A stretch of 64,000 nucleotides of DNA from Hippasteria phrygiana (taxonomy: Eukaryota; Echinodermata; Asteroidea; Valvatida; Goniasteridae): positions 1 through 64,000 of the forward strand of contig JAZGUH010000951.1 of the NCBI GenBank assembly GCA_037893225.1, in the 5' to 3' direction. Of the stretch, positions 11,629 to 22,269 are shown piece after piece. The position numbers were made by a program, and so were the translations under genes. The notes below the pieces were generated by a model that saw only the letters and a program-made list of their open reading frames with translations, searched no databases and was not told the origin of the DNA. The first letter of the stretch is position 1. Each line of letters starts with the position of its first letter.

Positions 11629-11804
11629 TCTGCAAAAAGGGCACATAAGTCGCTGTAAGCTTTTACGCGTAATAATGGGCCGTTCTATGTGAAGAGGGGG
11701 GGGTGAAAAAATCACTTGTCAGAATAATGTTTCACTCCCTCTTCACATAGAAAGGCCCATTATGCGTAAAAGCTTACAGCGACTTATGTGCCCTTTTTGC
11801 AAAG
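11629..11804. mobile_element. Foldback MITE with about 68-bp arms
   Basis: The arms (GCAAAAAGGGCACATAAGTC...TATGTGAAGAGGG and its inverse) are nearly perfect over about 68 bp. They are separated by about 35 bp holding a run of 8-9 G. If transcribed, the segment would form a long hairpin. Confidence 0.85.
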
Positions 11805-12233
11805 CCGGTCACATTACTCTGTGGTTGCTCAGTGAGTGCCAGTGGTTTATGATCCAACAAATAAATGGTAACATTCTATTTTTTTCTATGTGACGTTGAG
11901 TATATGAGTTGAAAGTGCTTTACGAAGCTTTTGCCTTGGAGGCGCCCAACTCGGCACAAACAGCGTTTGTTCAACATTTAATAATGGTTGGAATTATAAA
12001 GCAGAACACGGATTACAAGTAGGCTACACGACATCCCTTGTAAATGCGCAGTTTGTCAGAAAATTATTGACGAAAATATGACAATTGTAGGACGAACAAT
12101 TTTTCCACATCCTCCACTTCTCATAAACTTCTACTGAACCTCATACCTCTAGGGTCTACATTAACTGAAGTACTTCCTAGTACGCCTCACAGTACCTTAA
12201 ACTGTGCCATAATATACAAATAATGAATGTTTA

Positions 12234-12305
12234 TGAGTGACAGATGGAATGTCCAATTCCACTCGGCTTCGCCACTTGGAATGGAACATTCCATCTGTCA
12301 CCTCA
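12234..12305. repeat. Hairpin with 26-bp arms
   Basis: TGACAGATGGAATGT and ACATTCCATCTGTCA face each other, with further pairing inside (CCAATTCC against GGAATGG). The flank CACCTCATGAAATTATTCTT recurs at 20750-20780 without the hairpin, so this hairpin looks inserted into, or lost from, an older repeat. Confidence 0.75.
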
Positions 12306-12422
12306 TGAAATTATTCTTACCATCGCACGAATGTGAAACATCCATTATTTGTTTTATACAACGCCTGAATAAATCCGACAGATTGCATGCATGGATTTCT
12401 TGGTGTACAACGTGCCGTTTAC
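12306..12422. other. Putative intron start below the exon
   Basis: On the minus strand this follows the donor GAGAAG|GTAAAC. No matching acceptor or second exon could be recognised in the next 1-2 kb. Confidence 0.3.
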
Positions 12423-12631
12423 CTTCTCAGTCCCGCATAAAACCGCGACAAAAAGTGGTCCAGTTCCGAATCAGTTAAAGCTTTAATTGTTGTTCCTGCG
12501 TGTCTTGCAAATTCCTCTAATCGTTTGACTGCATATTTCATTTGTCTCTTTGTGTCAGCATCGCCTACGAGTTCCAATATTTTGTTGTCTGTTAGGAAAA
12601 CAAACCGCGGTTCGGAAACACCGTCCGCCAT
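12423..12631 (-). CDS. Candidate first coding exon of a Crypton/KIAA1958-like tyrosine recombinase
   Basis: From the ATG at 12631 (context AAAATGG) the frame encodes about 70 residues: MADG, then PRFVFLTDNKILELV, TKRQMKYAVKRLEEFA, LTDSELDHFLSRFYAGLRR. This pattern (a 'LTD..I' start, a TKRQ helix, then 'L.D.ELD.FL..FYA..R') matches the N-terminal helical region of Crypton-derived proteins (KIAA1958/ZMYM-like, DUF3504), as known from family knowledge. The frame meets TAA at 12421-12419, but those bases lie in a good donor, AAG|GTAAAC, so the exon most likely ends at 12423. The open frame continues upstream to 13048, but that part crosses two hairpins and is probably not coding. The catalytic domain is not seen, so this is either a gene with a distant next exon or a truncated copy. 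Confidence 0.55.
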
Positions 12632-12650
12632 TTTGTGTGAATGCAGCCTA

Positions 12651-12727
12651 GACTGGTTCCCGGTCCCCGTATGTATATAATATACATTTGAAGTCCGAAG
12701 GACAACGGGGAACCCGGGAACCAGTCC
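12651..12727. repeat. Hairpin with 20-bp arms
   Basis: GACTGGTTCCCGGTCCCCGT is inverted as ACGGGGAACCCGGGAACCAG, with a loop containing TATATAATATACA. It lies just upstream of the recombinase-like ATG on the minus strand. Confidence 0.8.
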
Positions 12728-12756
12728 AATGACAGCCGTGTTGTAGCGGCGGGAAA

Positions 12757-12788
12757 GTTCTATCAAACGCGTTACCGTTTGATAGAAC
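12757..12788. repeat. Perfect short palindrome
   Basis: GTTCTATCAAACG and CGTTTGATAGAAC face each other across a short loop. Confidence 0.8.
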
Positions 12789-13407
12789 CATGTGATAGAA
12801 CTTTTTTTGGCGGTGCGGGTTCGCGTCGTGCGATGGGACGAATAATTCAATGCACGTGATCGACGATCCACCAATCGGATGGCTGGAATATATTCAGGTG
12901 TTGTATAATACTTGCTCATCACCTTCCCCTTGATCTGTTCCCCCTTTGTCGACTGCGAATTCCAAGACTTTTTGCAATATGGCATTATGCTATTAAGGCC
13001 GAGCTCGCAAGCTTTGAGCCCAGGACAACCAACTCCATCATTTATCATAACGTAGTTTACTCAGCCCTTGAACAAAAATCGTATGAAAATGAGAAATGTT
13101 ATGGCAGTTAACCTAGTTTCTTGAAGCAGTCGCTTGTTGTATACCTCCGACGACCCGTTTCACTCGCAATAGGTCCCCGCTGACAATCCGGAGAGAAACA
13201 ATAGGGTAATATTCCTCTTTTCGCCTCGTAAATAAGCGGCGGGCATATCTGTCAGACGGGACGAGGTTAACGGATAGAAATTAAAACATAAATTGTCACT
13301 CTTGTGTACAACTCTGAGGCGTCGCAGTGTGGACACTGTGACCCCTTGGAACAAAGCCTTAAAGCTATCATCAAGCAAACTAGGTAACATAATCAATTGT
13401 TAGAGCC
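12789..13407. other. Gene-free stretch
   Basis: It holds the upstream, probably non-coding, part of the minus frame ending at 13048 and a 78-codon frame at 13160-13396. No domain is recognisable. Confidence 0.45.
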
Positions 13408-13520
13408 AACGAAGAAAACTGGCAGGAGTGGGATTTTAACCTGTGACCTTCGAATTACCATACCAGCGTCTATCAACCGAGATAGTCATCTTGCCCTATT
13501 ATTTTGACAGTCTCTCAATT
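13408..13520 (-). mobile_element. tRNA-derived repeat, decayed copy
   Basis: Read on the minus strand it follows the 15865-16052 element: a GGGCAAGAT start, a degraded box A, AGGTCACAGGTTAAAATCCC as a damaged box B, then CTCCTGCCAG and TTTTCTTCG. Box B is mutated (GGTTAAAATCC), so polymerase III activity is unlikely. Confidence 0.65.
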
Positions 13521-14177
13521 TCTGCCATGCATTCTTACAATGGACCAGTCGGAAGTTTGAGACACAGGCAAAATCCATTGAGGGACGAAATTTTCGATTT
13601 TTGTTTCATTGCTTAAAATGTTAGTTTATGTAAAACAAAATCATACTGTGTTTTCGTTTTCTTTTTTATTTTAGCACAATAAAAACATTTAAAAGAGATT
13701 TAAGTAGGGCAACTCACCGGAATGTGTAAATTAGTTTTCTTCGTTACAGTCGCTATTTTTCGATTCGTGTACATCGCCATTTTGAATGCAACCATAACAA
13801 ACGTGGGACCAATTTAAAGCTTGTGATCTAAACTCTTCATTGATTGGCCGATCTGGTCGATATTTCCACAAATAAACCAACGAGAGACACTTTTAGGTGA
13901 TAACAATTAGGCTATCCCCTAATCGTGGGCCGTTCATCAGCGGTGCAGAAATGAAGGACAATCTTCACGTATCGCTTGATTTGTACAATAGTGCTGGATC
14001 ATCTACTTAACCTAAAATTATCATAACGTTTTAATACTGCTCCGATTTTAATAATTTTTTCATCATTTTAAAGCTTATGATGTGTTCTTTCCGATCTAGA
14101 AATTATCTGTTGCGATGGTCTTAAACTGTCCTCGTACAGTTAAAAGTATTATGTTCTTTCGTATGAACGTGGTGTCC
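13521..14177. other. Gene-free stretch
   Basis: AT-rich. No gene, tandem repeat or second copy seen. Confidence 0.5.
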
Positions 14178-14417
14178 ACTTCTCTCTATATAAACTGGAT
14201 AGCTCATTTGCCATTGCGCGCTGTACAAGCAACTGAAGCCAGCACCCGCCATATTACCACTCCCAATTTACCATTGATCGCTATGTAAGGAGAACGAGGA
14301 TAAAAGAGACCCTGGGGACAAGGTTGGAAAACCTGTTGTATTGGGAGTGATAACATGGCGGACGGTGGCCTGAACTCGAACCGCCGATGCGCTATCCAGT
14401 TTACATAGAGATCAGTG
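14178..14417. mobile_element. Family D MITE, copy 1
   Basis: Ends CTCTCTATATAAACTGGATA and TATCCAGTTTACATAGAG are inverted. The interior is itself partly palindromic: GCCATATTACCACTCCCAAT against ATTGGGAGTGATAACATGGC. It is nearly identical to 29925-30172 and related to 48814-49253. Confidence 0.85.
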
Positions 14418-15864
14418 GTTGTGTCACGATTTTTTCCACGAAATTCCAAAATGGCGGTCCTTTTTGTATTGTTTTGTGTACTACGTGTTTAGGATTATGT
14501 AATACTGGATCTGCCAACAACAGATTCTGTAGTGCATTTCTGACCCTTCATTTACAGAGCGTGCAAGTTGACCCTAAAATCCAACGAGATTTTGCGAGAA
14601 TACATACTTCTGGGCACATGCATGGGATCTACAAACGCGCGCGGCGTCCCATTTTATGAAATTATTTTGTTTCTGTTTGGGCTTTAGTGGGAAACTACAA
14701 TAATCTTGTCTCGTGAAATTAAAAGAGGCATTTCAATGTACAACATTTTTAGACTATTACAAATTGGTGATCAGAATGATAAAAAATGACCTCAACTTCC
14801 GGTCATTCTATCATTCGTGTTACTACAGGGGTAAAGACAGACTAAAGGGTCGGTCGCCACTCTAGTCAGCGTTTGGTGCCAAGACGTCTTATAACAGTCC
14901 AGTTTCATTTTGCAAGCATCTCCGTTCTACTTACGGGCTGGGCTTATCAATACAAACCTATGGATTTCCAAGCAACCCCCCCCCCCCCCCCCCCCCCCTC
15001 TCAAACTTAGTGACACATGAGAATGGTATTTAGATAAACAGTAAATTGTTGCAAAAATGAATGAATATGCCAGAATTTAAAGCATCGAAGATTCCCTAAC
15101 AGTGACCCCACGAACACGCCAAATGAGAATGAATCTTAATCCCGGGGCTCTGACGAACTTAACCCCCTTACCGCATACACAATGTGTCTGAAATTAACCC
15201 CAAATCGGCAAACTTAACTTCACAACATCAACTTGCCTCGCGAAGTTTTGTGTAAATGTTTTGATAGGACGTCCAAAATCCCTTTCAGCGAGTGAGTGAA
15301 AGCCTCCACTACGTTTGGAAATCCGCCCAGAGATTTTTTGTTTGCACTGGACTATTCGGTTCCCATGGATGTTGTGCGTGACTCTATTAAGCCCGCCGTC
15401 TTCCCGCCATTGTCGGAGGGGAGAGTTTGTTAGTCTATCACGGCCCGGGTTCCGTCTAAAATTTCGGGCCAACGACTGAATCGATATTCATGATTGTTGT
15501 CGCGATTGTTGCCGTGTTTACCTCGCACAATTGTGGGCCGTTCGTGGGCTGAAACCTACACGCTAGCCCGGGCCTAAAGTTTCCCTGGTGAGGTCACCGT
15601 GGGGTCAAACTGAAGTCCCGGATGAAACCAGATCGATGCACACGCGTGGTATGTACCCCTGCGTAAGCACATCTACTCTCAACCGTAAACACAAAGCATG
15701 AAGATTTAACTGTAAATTTTCCTTTGTGAGTTTTAAATTAATTAAGGAGCACAATGGTCACTTTCAGTAAAAATTGAAAATCTTGACTGACAATCAATAA
15801 AGTGCAGAAGTAGCCCCTAGGCCTATACCCGGCCCCAACAAGACAAAAACCATGAGCGTTTTTC
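14418..15864. other. Gene-free stretch with a 23-nt C run
   Basis: No gene recognised; frames at 14387-14659 and 15194-15472 have no known domain. A run of 23 C lies at 14976-14998. Confidence 0.5.
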
Positions 15865-16052
15865 TAATAGAAAATAACTTGTTCAAAGTGAACAAAGAAA
15901 CTGGCAGGAGCGGGATTCGAACCTGCGACCTCCGGAATACCGTACCGGCGCTCTACCAACTGAGCTATCTTGCCCTATGTTGGCGGTCTCCCAAATGGTT
16001 AGTATCTTTGTTCGGGTGGGCGCTAGTCAGAAGTCATAAACCCAGAAAATAA
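15865..16052 (-). mobile_element. tRNA-derived repeat with conserved upstream flank
   Basis: A tRNA-like core lies at 15902-15974 on the minus strand: box A TAGCTCAGTTGGTAGAGC, box B GGTTCGAATCCC, and an acceptor stem GGCAAGA/TCCTGCC with one mismatch. The anticodon loop lacks the invariant T before the anticodon and the stem is imperfect. About 70 bp before the core (CTGGGTTTATGACTTCTGAC...) and the downstream TTTCTTTGTTCACTTTGAA are both shared with 33657-33796. The mobile unit is therefore larger than a tRNA and holds it in the middle. Confidence 0.75.
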
Positions 16053-16089
16053 CTGAAGAAGTTCAAAACGAACTTGGGCCTATAATAGA

Positions 16090-16242
16090 CCGTATCGAAT
16101 ACCCACGTCACCGCAGCAACAGCAATAGGCCGCCACATTGTGGGACAGGTATGTGATAATATCGGCATGTATTACCGGTATTGTACGCGTGTGTCCCACA
16201 GCATGGCTGCTATGGCGTCACATTCGATACGTCTATACAGCG
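16090..16242. mobile_element. Family H MITE, copy 1
   Basis: Inverted ends GTATCGAATAC and ATTCGATAC. Inner inverted blocks are GGCCGCCACATTGTGGGACA and TGTCCCACAGCATGGCTGC. It matches 20253-20391 in the opposite orientation. Confidence 0.75.
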
Positions 16243-16399
16243 CTAAAAATGCAAACCCCACATGTGCGAAACCATAAGTAGGCCTATAATTATGTACTTT
16301 TTGCCCACATATACATGTATAATACTGTACATGTGTTACAGACCACCGTGGACCGCCCCGCAGGAGTGATCATCGTGTTTCGTATGCATGAGCACACAC

Positions 16400-16492
16400 A
16401 CACATGTGCGCGCACACGCTCGACTGGTTTACCTGAATAAGCACTCATTAGCATAACTATGTGGCCCATGACGACACGTGAAACGGGTCGAC
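16400..16492. mobile_element. Family K relic
   Basis: It resembles the right half of 47516-47722: CTTGACTG/CTCGACTGG, TTTACCTGAATAAGCACT, CCATGACGACACGTGAAACGG. The left half is diverged and contains a CA-rich tract. Confidence 0.45.
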
Positions 16493-16605
16493 AGAGCACC
16501 GAAGTGATGACGTCAAATAATGCAATGTTTTGAAACAGAATACATTCTAAACTGCATGTGTGTAGAACCATTGCCCCGGCAACTGACGTCAGACTTCGGT
16601 ACCCT
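16493..16605. mobile_element. Family J MITE, full copy
   Basis: Inverted ends AGAGCACCGAAGTGATGACG and TGACGTCAGACTTCGGTACC enclose ACATTCTAAACTGCATGTGT. It matches 2862-2963. Confidence 0.75.
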
Positions 16606-17526
16606 ATTTCAGTTCACACGGAAGTACACAATTCGACTGTACATCAATGCTAACAATCACACAGCAATATACAGCTCTATATAATGTACTCTGGAGAACA
16701 CACTGCAGTACATTAGAAAATACTCCACCCGATAGAACAAACAAGAAACAAAGAAGCATGTGAAAAGGTACAAATCATGGCCAACAGAAAAAGTACATTT
16801 TGATGGAAAATATTACTGGTTTCCCAGTCAAATTATGACGTCCAGGCAAAACAGAAATTAAATTGCATTGCATACAGTATATGATTACTTTAGTGCTAAA
16901 CGAGTTTTAGAGGCGGCGGACGTACGTGGAAAACCATGTATATCTATGCTTCTATTTTGGTATGATTTGGGGATTTTGAGAGTATTGCGTACGGAAGTCG
17001 GACGCAAAACAACAGTTAAAATGAACGCGTAATAAGTTGGCCTCACAGGCAAAAAGTTCACATGGAAATTTCAGATAAATGTTGCGATTGTTCTAGGGGA
17101 ATGGTACCAATGGTGTTATAAGCTTTAACCCCCAAAACACATGTGTTGACATGGCAATGATAGCCGGGGGAACATTTTCTAATTATGATTCGCTTCAGGT
17201 GAGTGGCAATCTCGGCGACAGCTGGCACCGGTGCAGCAACAGACTAAACAGTGCACACCCTGCGGTGATAGCTGACACCTCATCGGCCAAGTCGCGGGGG
17301 TTCAATTTCGCATGTGACACCCGGGAACAAATGTTCGCCTTGCCTGTCATCCCAGCAAGAGGAGATTCTTTGTTTTAAATCAAATTAATGGTGGGAAATG
17401 GAACTGTGTGTGTAACCGGGGATAGAAAATTACCAGGCACTGCAGGATTTGCATGGTTTACCGCCAAAAAGGATTAGGCCTATACAGTATTTAATTGTAT
17501 ATCAAATGTGCTCTATTTCATAAAAG
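16606..17526. other. Gene-free stretch
   Basis: A 75-codon frame at 17151-17378 shows no recognised domain. No repeats with other copies here. Confidence 0.5.
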
Positions 17527-17625
17527 TTAGGAATATTCCTATCTTGGACTTAGGAAGAATAATTGTTCCCAAGTCTTTGAACAATTATTCTTCCTGATCC
17601 TAAGTCCAATGTGGGAATATTCCTA
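17527..17625. repeat. Foldback with about 45-bp arms
   Basis: TAGGAATATTCCTATCTTGG, then GACTTAGGAAGAATAATTGT, are inverted as ACAATTATTCTTCCTGATCC and TAAGTCCAATGTGGGAATAT. The loop is about 10 nt. Probably a small MITE. Confidence 0.8.
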
Positions 17626-17701
17626 TAAAGTCCAGATTAGTAACACTTGATTCTCTACGGGCTATTTATAACGTATATAAACACAACCATTACTAATTCC
17701 G

Positions 17702-18093
17702 TTAAAGGTAGTTACATTTGTTTTTGCTGCAATGGATTTGGGGGTTAGTATTTTATAGGGTGCGAGCAAATACTGAATCACTGTGTACATAGATGCCGGG
17801 AAAACCGTAGTCTGCGCAGTGAGAAACATTTTTTTCTAGTAGTCTGGTTCCCTGGCTATACTTTAGACAAAACGGAGCAACTTAGTGAGACGTCTGGGAA
17901 TTATCAGGTCGGGGAACTAGACTATTTCCAACGATTGTCGGCCGTCAATCATTGGAAAACGATATACATTTCCACTTTTCTTGAAAACGACAGCACACCA
18001 GGTGCCGGCCATGATTGAGATTACTAGTAAGGTATTTCGTAATAATTCAATAAAAACATTCTTGGAGGATTACCAATCGTGTACACTACCTTT
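17702..18093 (+). mobile_element. Family B element, near-complete copy
   Basis: It begins TTAAAGGTAGTTACATTTG and ends GTGTACACTACCTTT. The interior keeps the AGTCTGGTTCCCTGGCTATA block, the ACGATTGTCGGCCGTCAATC centre, the CCACTTTTCTTGAAAACGAC block and CCAGGTGCC. The ends are inverted and start with TTAA, which suggests TTAA target duplication (inference). Confidence 0.75.
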
Positions 18094-18460
18094 GTCTGAA
18101 CAATAATTATGTGTGGAATGGCATTGACCATAAAGATTTCATTATCCCGAAGGTTCCCCCATAGTAGATTCAACCTCACATGTCCCCTGTAGGCCTACCA
18201 TTTCTGTGGAGATTAGGAGCCCCACCATGAACGAGAAAGCAAAGAAGGGGCTCTCAACAAATCATTCAGTGGGAAAATTCTCGTACTGAATGGGAAAACG
18301 AAAGTACAAAACAAAACAAACACTATACAAACAACAGCAGCAACAACAACATCAACAACCAATCGTTAAGTATCATGACTAATTACCATTTTATCAACCT
18401 CATTGATCAATTTCGTCCGTTTTAAAATCTGGACATTACTTGGTAAATCGGACAAAAGTG

Positions 18461-19100
18461 CTGGGCCCATGTGCATAAAAGGCTACTAGGCCTAGTTGGC
18501 AACTAAAATGGACTTAAGTTGCTTACTAAGCCTAGTTGATTACTAATTGTGATGCATAAAACCCAACTAGATATAGTAACATTCTAAAATTCTGGCAAAA
18601 GTTAGAGTTGATCTGGGGTACCTCTAAGTCACTAGATGACAACTAGCCCAAAATAGGTTTTCGTCTTGGGTAAAATTAATTTTTCTTTCACGCTTGAGAC
18701 TCATGGTTGTAGTTGTAACTTTATGTACTAGCTGTAGCAACCTTGTATAGAGAATTTATGTAGTTCTACAAAATGTAAGTACTGGGCAGTAATGCAATGT
18801 TACAAAGACCTTTAGAAAGGAGTTATGCTAATTTGGAATGTGATTCGAAGCTCAAACACAATAAACTTGTCTACAAGCCTATTGTATCTGACATAATCAC
18901 CTCCTCTCCAAGGCCATAGCACCCAAATCAGTTACAAACCAAATTGTCCTAGTATGCAACTAGTAAGCAATGTGCCTAGTGAGGTTTTATGCAACACAAA
19001 TTAGTTGCCAACTCCGTAGGTATAAACTAGGGAATTTATAATCTTACTAAGCACTAGTTGGCAGCTAAACTAGTATAGCCTTTTATGCACATGGGCCCAG
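18461..19100. mobile_element. Family F element, 640 bp, with TAGTTG-type words
   Basis: The ends CTGGGCCCATGTGCATAAAA and TTTTATGCACATGGGCCCAG are perfect inverted copies over at least 20 bp. CTAGTT/AACTAG words are repeated inside both arms (CCTAGTTGGCAACTAA, TTACTAAGCCTAGTTG and inverse forms on the right). No coding sequence. Only one copy is in the window. Confidence 0.85.
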
Positions 19101-20208
19101 GACTACAACATTTGGATAATCCCAACGTATAGGCCTATGTCTGTAAAGAAATCTTGACGTTAAATTTCAAATGTGTTTCTGATTAAATCAGTTCGACATT
19201 CTTGATTTGATTGCGCATTTGCTTTGTGTCCCGCTCCATCATGACGTGGATTCCCACGCACATAATGACACGAGGAATGAAGATTAAAAGCCTCATTGAG
19301 TTGATGAGTTCGGCGTGCATGAGGCGTCCCATCTCTTCGTCAGCTGCGGTACTCACTCAGAGTGTGTGGGGGGATTCTTCTTAACGCTGCCTGTCCTGAA
19401 AGCCTCTGACATTTTTGTTTGTTTAAGTTTATTTGTTTGTTTGGCTATTGGTGCAAATTGTGCATTTGTGCGTGTATTATCTGTCTGGCTTCAGTTCTCG
19501 CTCCGATGTGCGTTCCGTGTTCTCCTTTGTTTTTTTAACTCCGGACTTCTCTTCGTAACTGTAACTTTGGTTCCGGACGTAAATTAGTATAAAAACGAAT
19601 GCAGTGTGCGTGCTTGTATTCACGCGCTGTGGCATTACGGGAATTTAAAAGGCGCGAAGTGCGCGCGGTGTTTTTACCTACCTGCAGTAGATGGATTCTA
19701 GACTTAGCGGAGTTTTTGGCCGATCTATGCATTTCGTTGGAGTTTTAAGTGCAAAGATGGGTTTTTTGCCTTTGGATGTTGTAATCTATCACCATGACAC
19801 GAAGCAAAGGACACCATCAACCAGTACAGCAGCGAAATAGCCATGCTTGCAAGTTACAGACATGCAGTGTGCAGACTGACTGTCAACTCACGCCTGTAGG
19901 CCGATAGCCTACATGCGCGCAGTCGAGTCTATACTTATGAGGACCTGCTATTATTGCCTTCTTTTGTTCCCACTGTTTGTACTTAAACTTTTTCTCAAGT
20001 CCCATAAGGTTTTTAATAATTCAACGGCGATCTAACCTGCGACGTCATTCCTAAACCAAATTTTATGCAAAACACTATGCGTGCGCATACCGCCGTTAAC
20101 ATTTCAATACATATGTAAACACATGACGTCAGAGGGCGCATCATTTATTAATTAATTAATTGGCATGCACTTAGCCTGGATAGCCCACGAAAGTCTTTCA
20201 ACCTATTT
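19101..20208. other. Gene-free stretch
   Basis: The 90-codon frame at 19315-19587 is T-rich and Cys/Phe/Leu-rich by composition and has no recognisable domain. Confidence 0.5.
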
Positions 20209-20262
20209 CCAGTGGGGTCCCATGATAGAAGATCTAGGAAATCTATAGAACGAATCGAATAT
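20209..20262. repeat. 54-bp direct repeat, copy 1
   Basis: CCAGTGGGGTCCCATGATAG through CTATAGAACGAATCGAATAT. Identical by eye to 21147-21200. It overlaps the left end of a family H MITE. Confidence 0.9.
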
Positions 20263-20391
20263 GTCGTCATGGCAGCCATGTTACGGGACACACGCGTACA
20301 AGTATACATGCCGAAACATGTATTATCATTATGCATGTCCCACAATATGGCCGCCTATTGCTGTTGCTGCGGCGGCGCTGGTATTCGATAG
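20253..20391. mobile_element. Family H MITE, copy 2
   Basis: Inverse orientation relative to 16090-16242, with GGCAGCCATGTTACGGGACA, GTCCCACAATATGGCCGCC, AATAGGCG-type blocks and the end GTATTCGATAG. Confidence 0.75.
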
Positions 20392-20796
20392 GGTCTTGGG
20401 GATTTGGGGTACAAAATTTAACGCAAACTGTCCCATAATGCAGTGCTGCATATACCTTCCCTGCCCACTTGCGGGCTATCCATAATACGGTCTATGATTC
20501 GGAAGTTAGGCCTACATGCACAACAAAAACAGCAAGTAGCACAGCTACGAAAATGTTGGGGATTTTCACATTCCGCGGCCAAGTTGAATACAGTGCCACA
20601 AACCGAAAGACGGGCTATGTTGTTCCCCTCTGAGATTATTGCGGCCTACAGAGGGCGCTTGTCTCCGCATGCGCAGTTGGAACGTGAAAGATGGTAATAA
20701 TAAATCATAATTAAAAGATTTGCGTTTTAATTGGAACATTAAATCTATCACCTCATGAAATTATTCTTACCATCGCACTCATAAACATTCATTATT
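20392..20796. other. Gene-free stretch with a shared 30-bp block
   Basis: No gene. CACCTCATGAAATTATTCTT with CCATCGCAC (about 20750-20780) repeats 12299-12328. Confidence 0.5.
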
Positions 20797-21143
20797 TGTA
20801 TACTGTAACACTGATCTGTTTAAAGTTATGTGTGCATAGATGCTGGGAAAACAGAGAGAGAAAAATTCAATTGTTCTAGCAGTCTGGTTCCCTGACCATA
20901 CATTATGGAGCAATTTATAGACGTCAGAGAATTATCAGGTCAGGGAACTAGACTATTCCAACGATTGTCGGCCAACAATCGTTCGAAAACGATATAAATT
21001 CCCACTTTTCTTAAAAACGACAGCACACCAGGTGCCATGATTTCACAGGATGTTTGAGGCTGACTTACAGTCTAGTTTGGTATTTCGTATTAATTAAGTA
21101 GTTTTGTTTTTCTATTTTTGCAAATGATGTATACTACCTTTAA
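20797..21143 (+). mobile_element. Family B element, copy with lost left end
   Basis: It starts inside the family at TATACTGTAACACTGATCTG and ends CAAATGATGTATACTACCTT plus TAA. It keeps the ACGATTGTCGGCC centre and the CACACCAGGTGCCATGATTT block. Confidence 0.7.
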
Positions 21144-21146
21144 GCA

Positions 21147-21200
21147 CCAGTGGGGTCCCATGATAGAAGATCTAGGAAATCTATAGAACGAATCGAATAT
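21147..21200. repeat. 54-bp direct repeat, copy 2
   Basis: Copy of 20209-20262, placed immediately after the right end of the family B element. The family H body does not follow here. Confidence 0.9.
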
Positions 21201-21760
21201 CCCCACCCCGAATGTCGGGATTGCTGCATTTTGTTTATGTCCGGCCGAGGGTGGCGATTTGGTCCTTCTTTGAATGTAAATGAAAATCGACCCATTCTTC
21301 TGTACAGGAGAGTAGTGCCCCGTAAAACGGAGCATAACTTATATCCTCTGCGTATATCGTGCGACGTATTTTGGACCCGTAAGTTAGGCCATACGAAGAG
21401 GACTGCTTCGGGAATTTACTCCCATTGCGAATTCCGTAGACGGCCAATTTGCCCACGCGGAATACAGCATCCCCCGTCAGGCCAAGGACCCTTTACACAG
21501 GGCATCCAAGGATCCTTGCTGTACGGGCTAACCCACTACCATTTATAGCTGGGTTCATACGGGTCCAGCACCAGCCACGCGTACACGGGGGTCACCGGAC
21601 CTATAGCTTGTTGTGTGCCTCTCGCCCGGCGGGCGAATGCGGTCCCCGGCACGGCGCAGTAATTGGTGTCGCGCGCCGCCCCGTGTCATTTTACACCCAC
21701 GGCACGAGAAATGCTAAAACCCCGGGATTACAGCGCCGCTTATCTGCTGTTTGATCTGGG
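21201..21760. other. GC-richer unexplained segment
   Basis: The second half (about 21440-21720) is clearly GC-richer than its surroundings, with CGCCCGGCGGGCG and GCGCGCCGCCCCG blocks. Open frames of 132 codons (21150-21548) and 101 codons (21449-21754) run on the plus strand and 73 codons on the minus. None has a domain I recognise. It could be a diverged rDNA spacer, an old transposon or a host exon; I cannot decide. Confidence 0.3.
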
Positions 21761-22146
21761 AAATATATTACCAGGCCATCTATTATAAACCCCAAGAATC
21801 TGGTCACCATACTGACAGCCTGAGCTATGAGAGGCGTTGCACTTTTGGACTGTACCCGAAAAACTCCGACTGCTGTGACAAACTGAGACTGTAACTGATT
21901 TCAAACATACACACACAGGCCTATTGGCCCTATAACATAGCGTGTACGTCTCCGGATTTCACGGTCACTTTTTATCACTTTTCATGTGAACATCTGGTTG
22001 GCAAATACTGACGAATCTCGCGACGTCTTTAGTATGTATGTGCAGTAAAGCAATGGGAGATTTTGAGACACTGGTGGCAGCAGACATACCGGTCCTTTTC
22101 TGTTGTTGTGATCAGTCGTGCGCATGCTCAGGACTAGCAAAAAGGA
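21761..22146. other. Gene-free stretch
   Basis: Nothing recognised. GAGACACTGGTGGCAGCAGA near 22065 recurs as GAGACGCTGGTGGCAGCAGA at 58004-58023, so a dispersed repeat edge is likely. Confidence 0.4.
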
Positions 22147-22269
22147 CCGGTGTAGCGTGAATTTCAGTCACCATGAAATACGGGCACATTGGAGAGTGGC
22201 CAGTCATGTGAAAGGGTTTAACCAAAAGGAGTCCGATTTTCATAGGAGCCTGTTTTTATATGACACCGG
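22147..22269 (+). mobile_element. Family A MITE, copy 2
   Basis: CCGGTGTAGCGTGAATTTCA to TATGACACCGG, with GAGAGTGGCCAGTCATGTGA inside. Shorter than 11391-11553 by small deletions. Confidence 0.75.

Noticed and set aside
12632..13048. N-terminal extension of the recombinase-like frame to 209 codons
   Set aside because: It crosses two hairpins and shows no family similarity. The ATG at 12631 has the better context.
15902..15974. Functional tRNA gene
   Set aside because: Imperfect acceptor and anticodon stems, no T before the anticodon, and the same core sits in other dispersed copies with shared flanks.
19315..19587. 90-codon signal-peptide-like frame
   Set aside because: Hydrophobicity follows from T-rich DNA. 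No acceptor, donor or known domain supports it.
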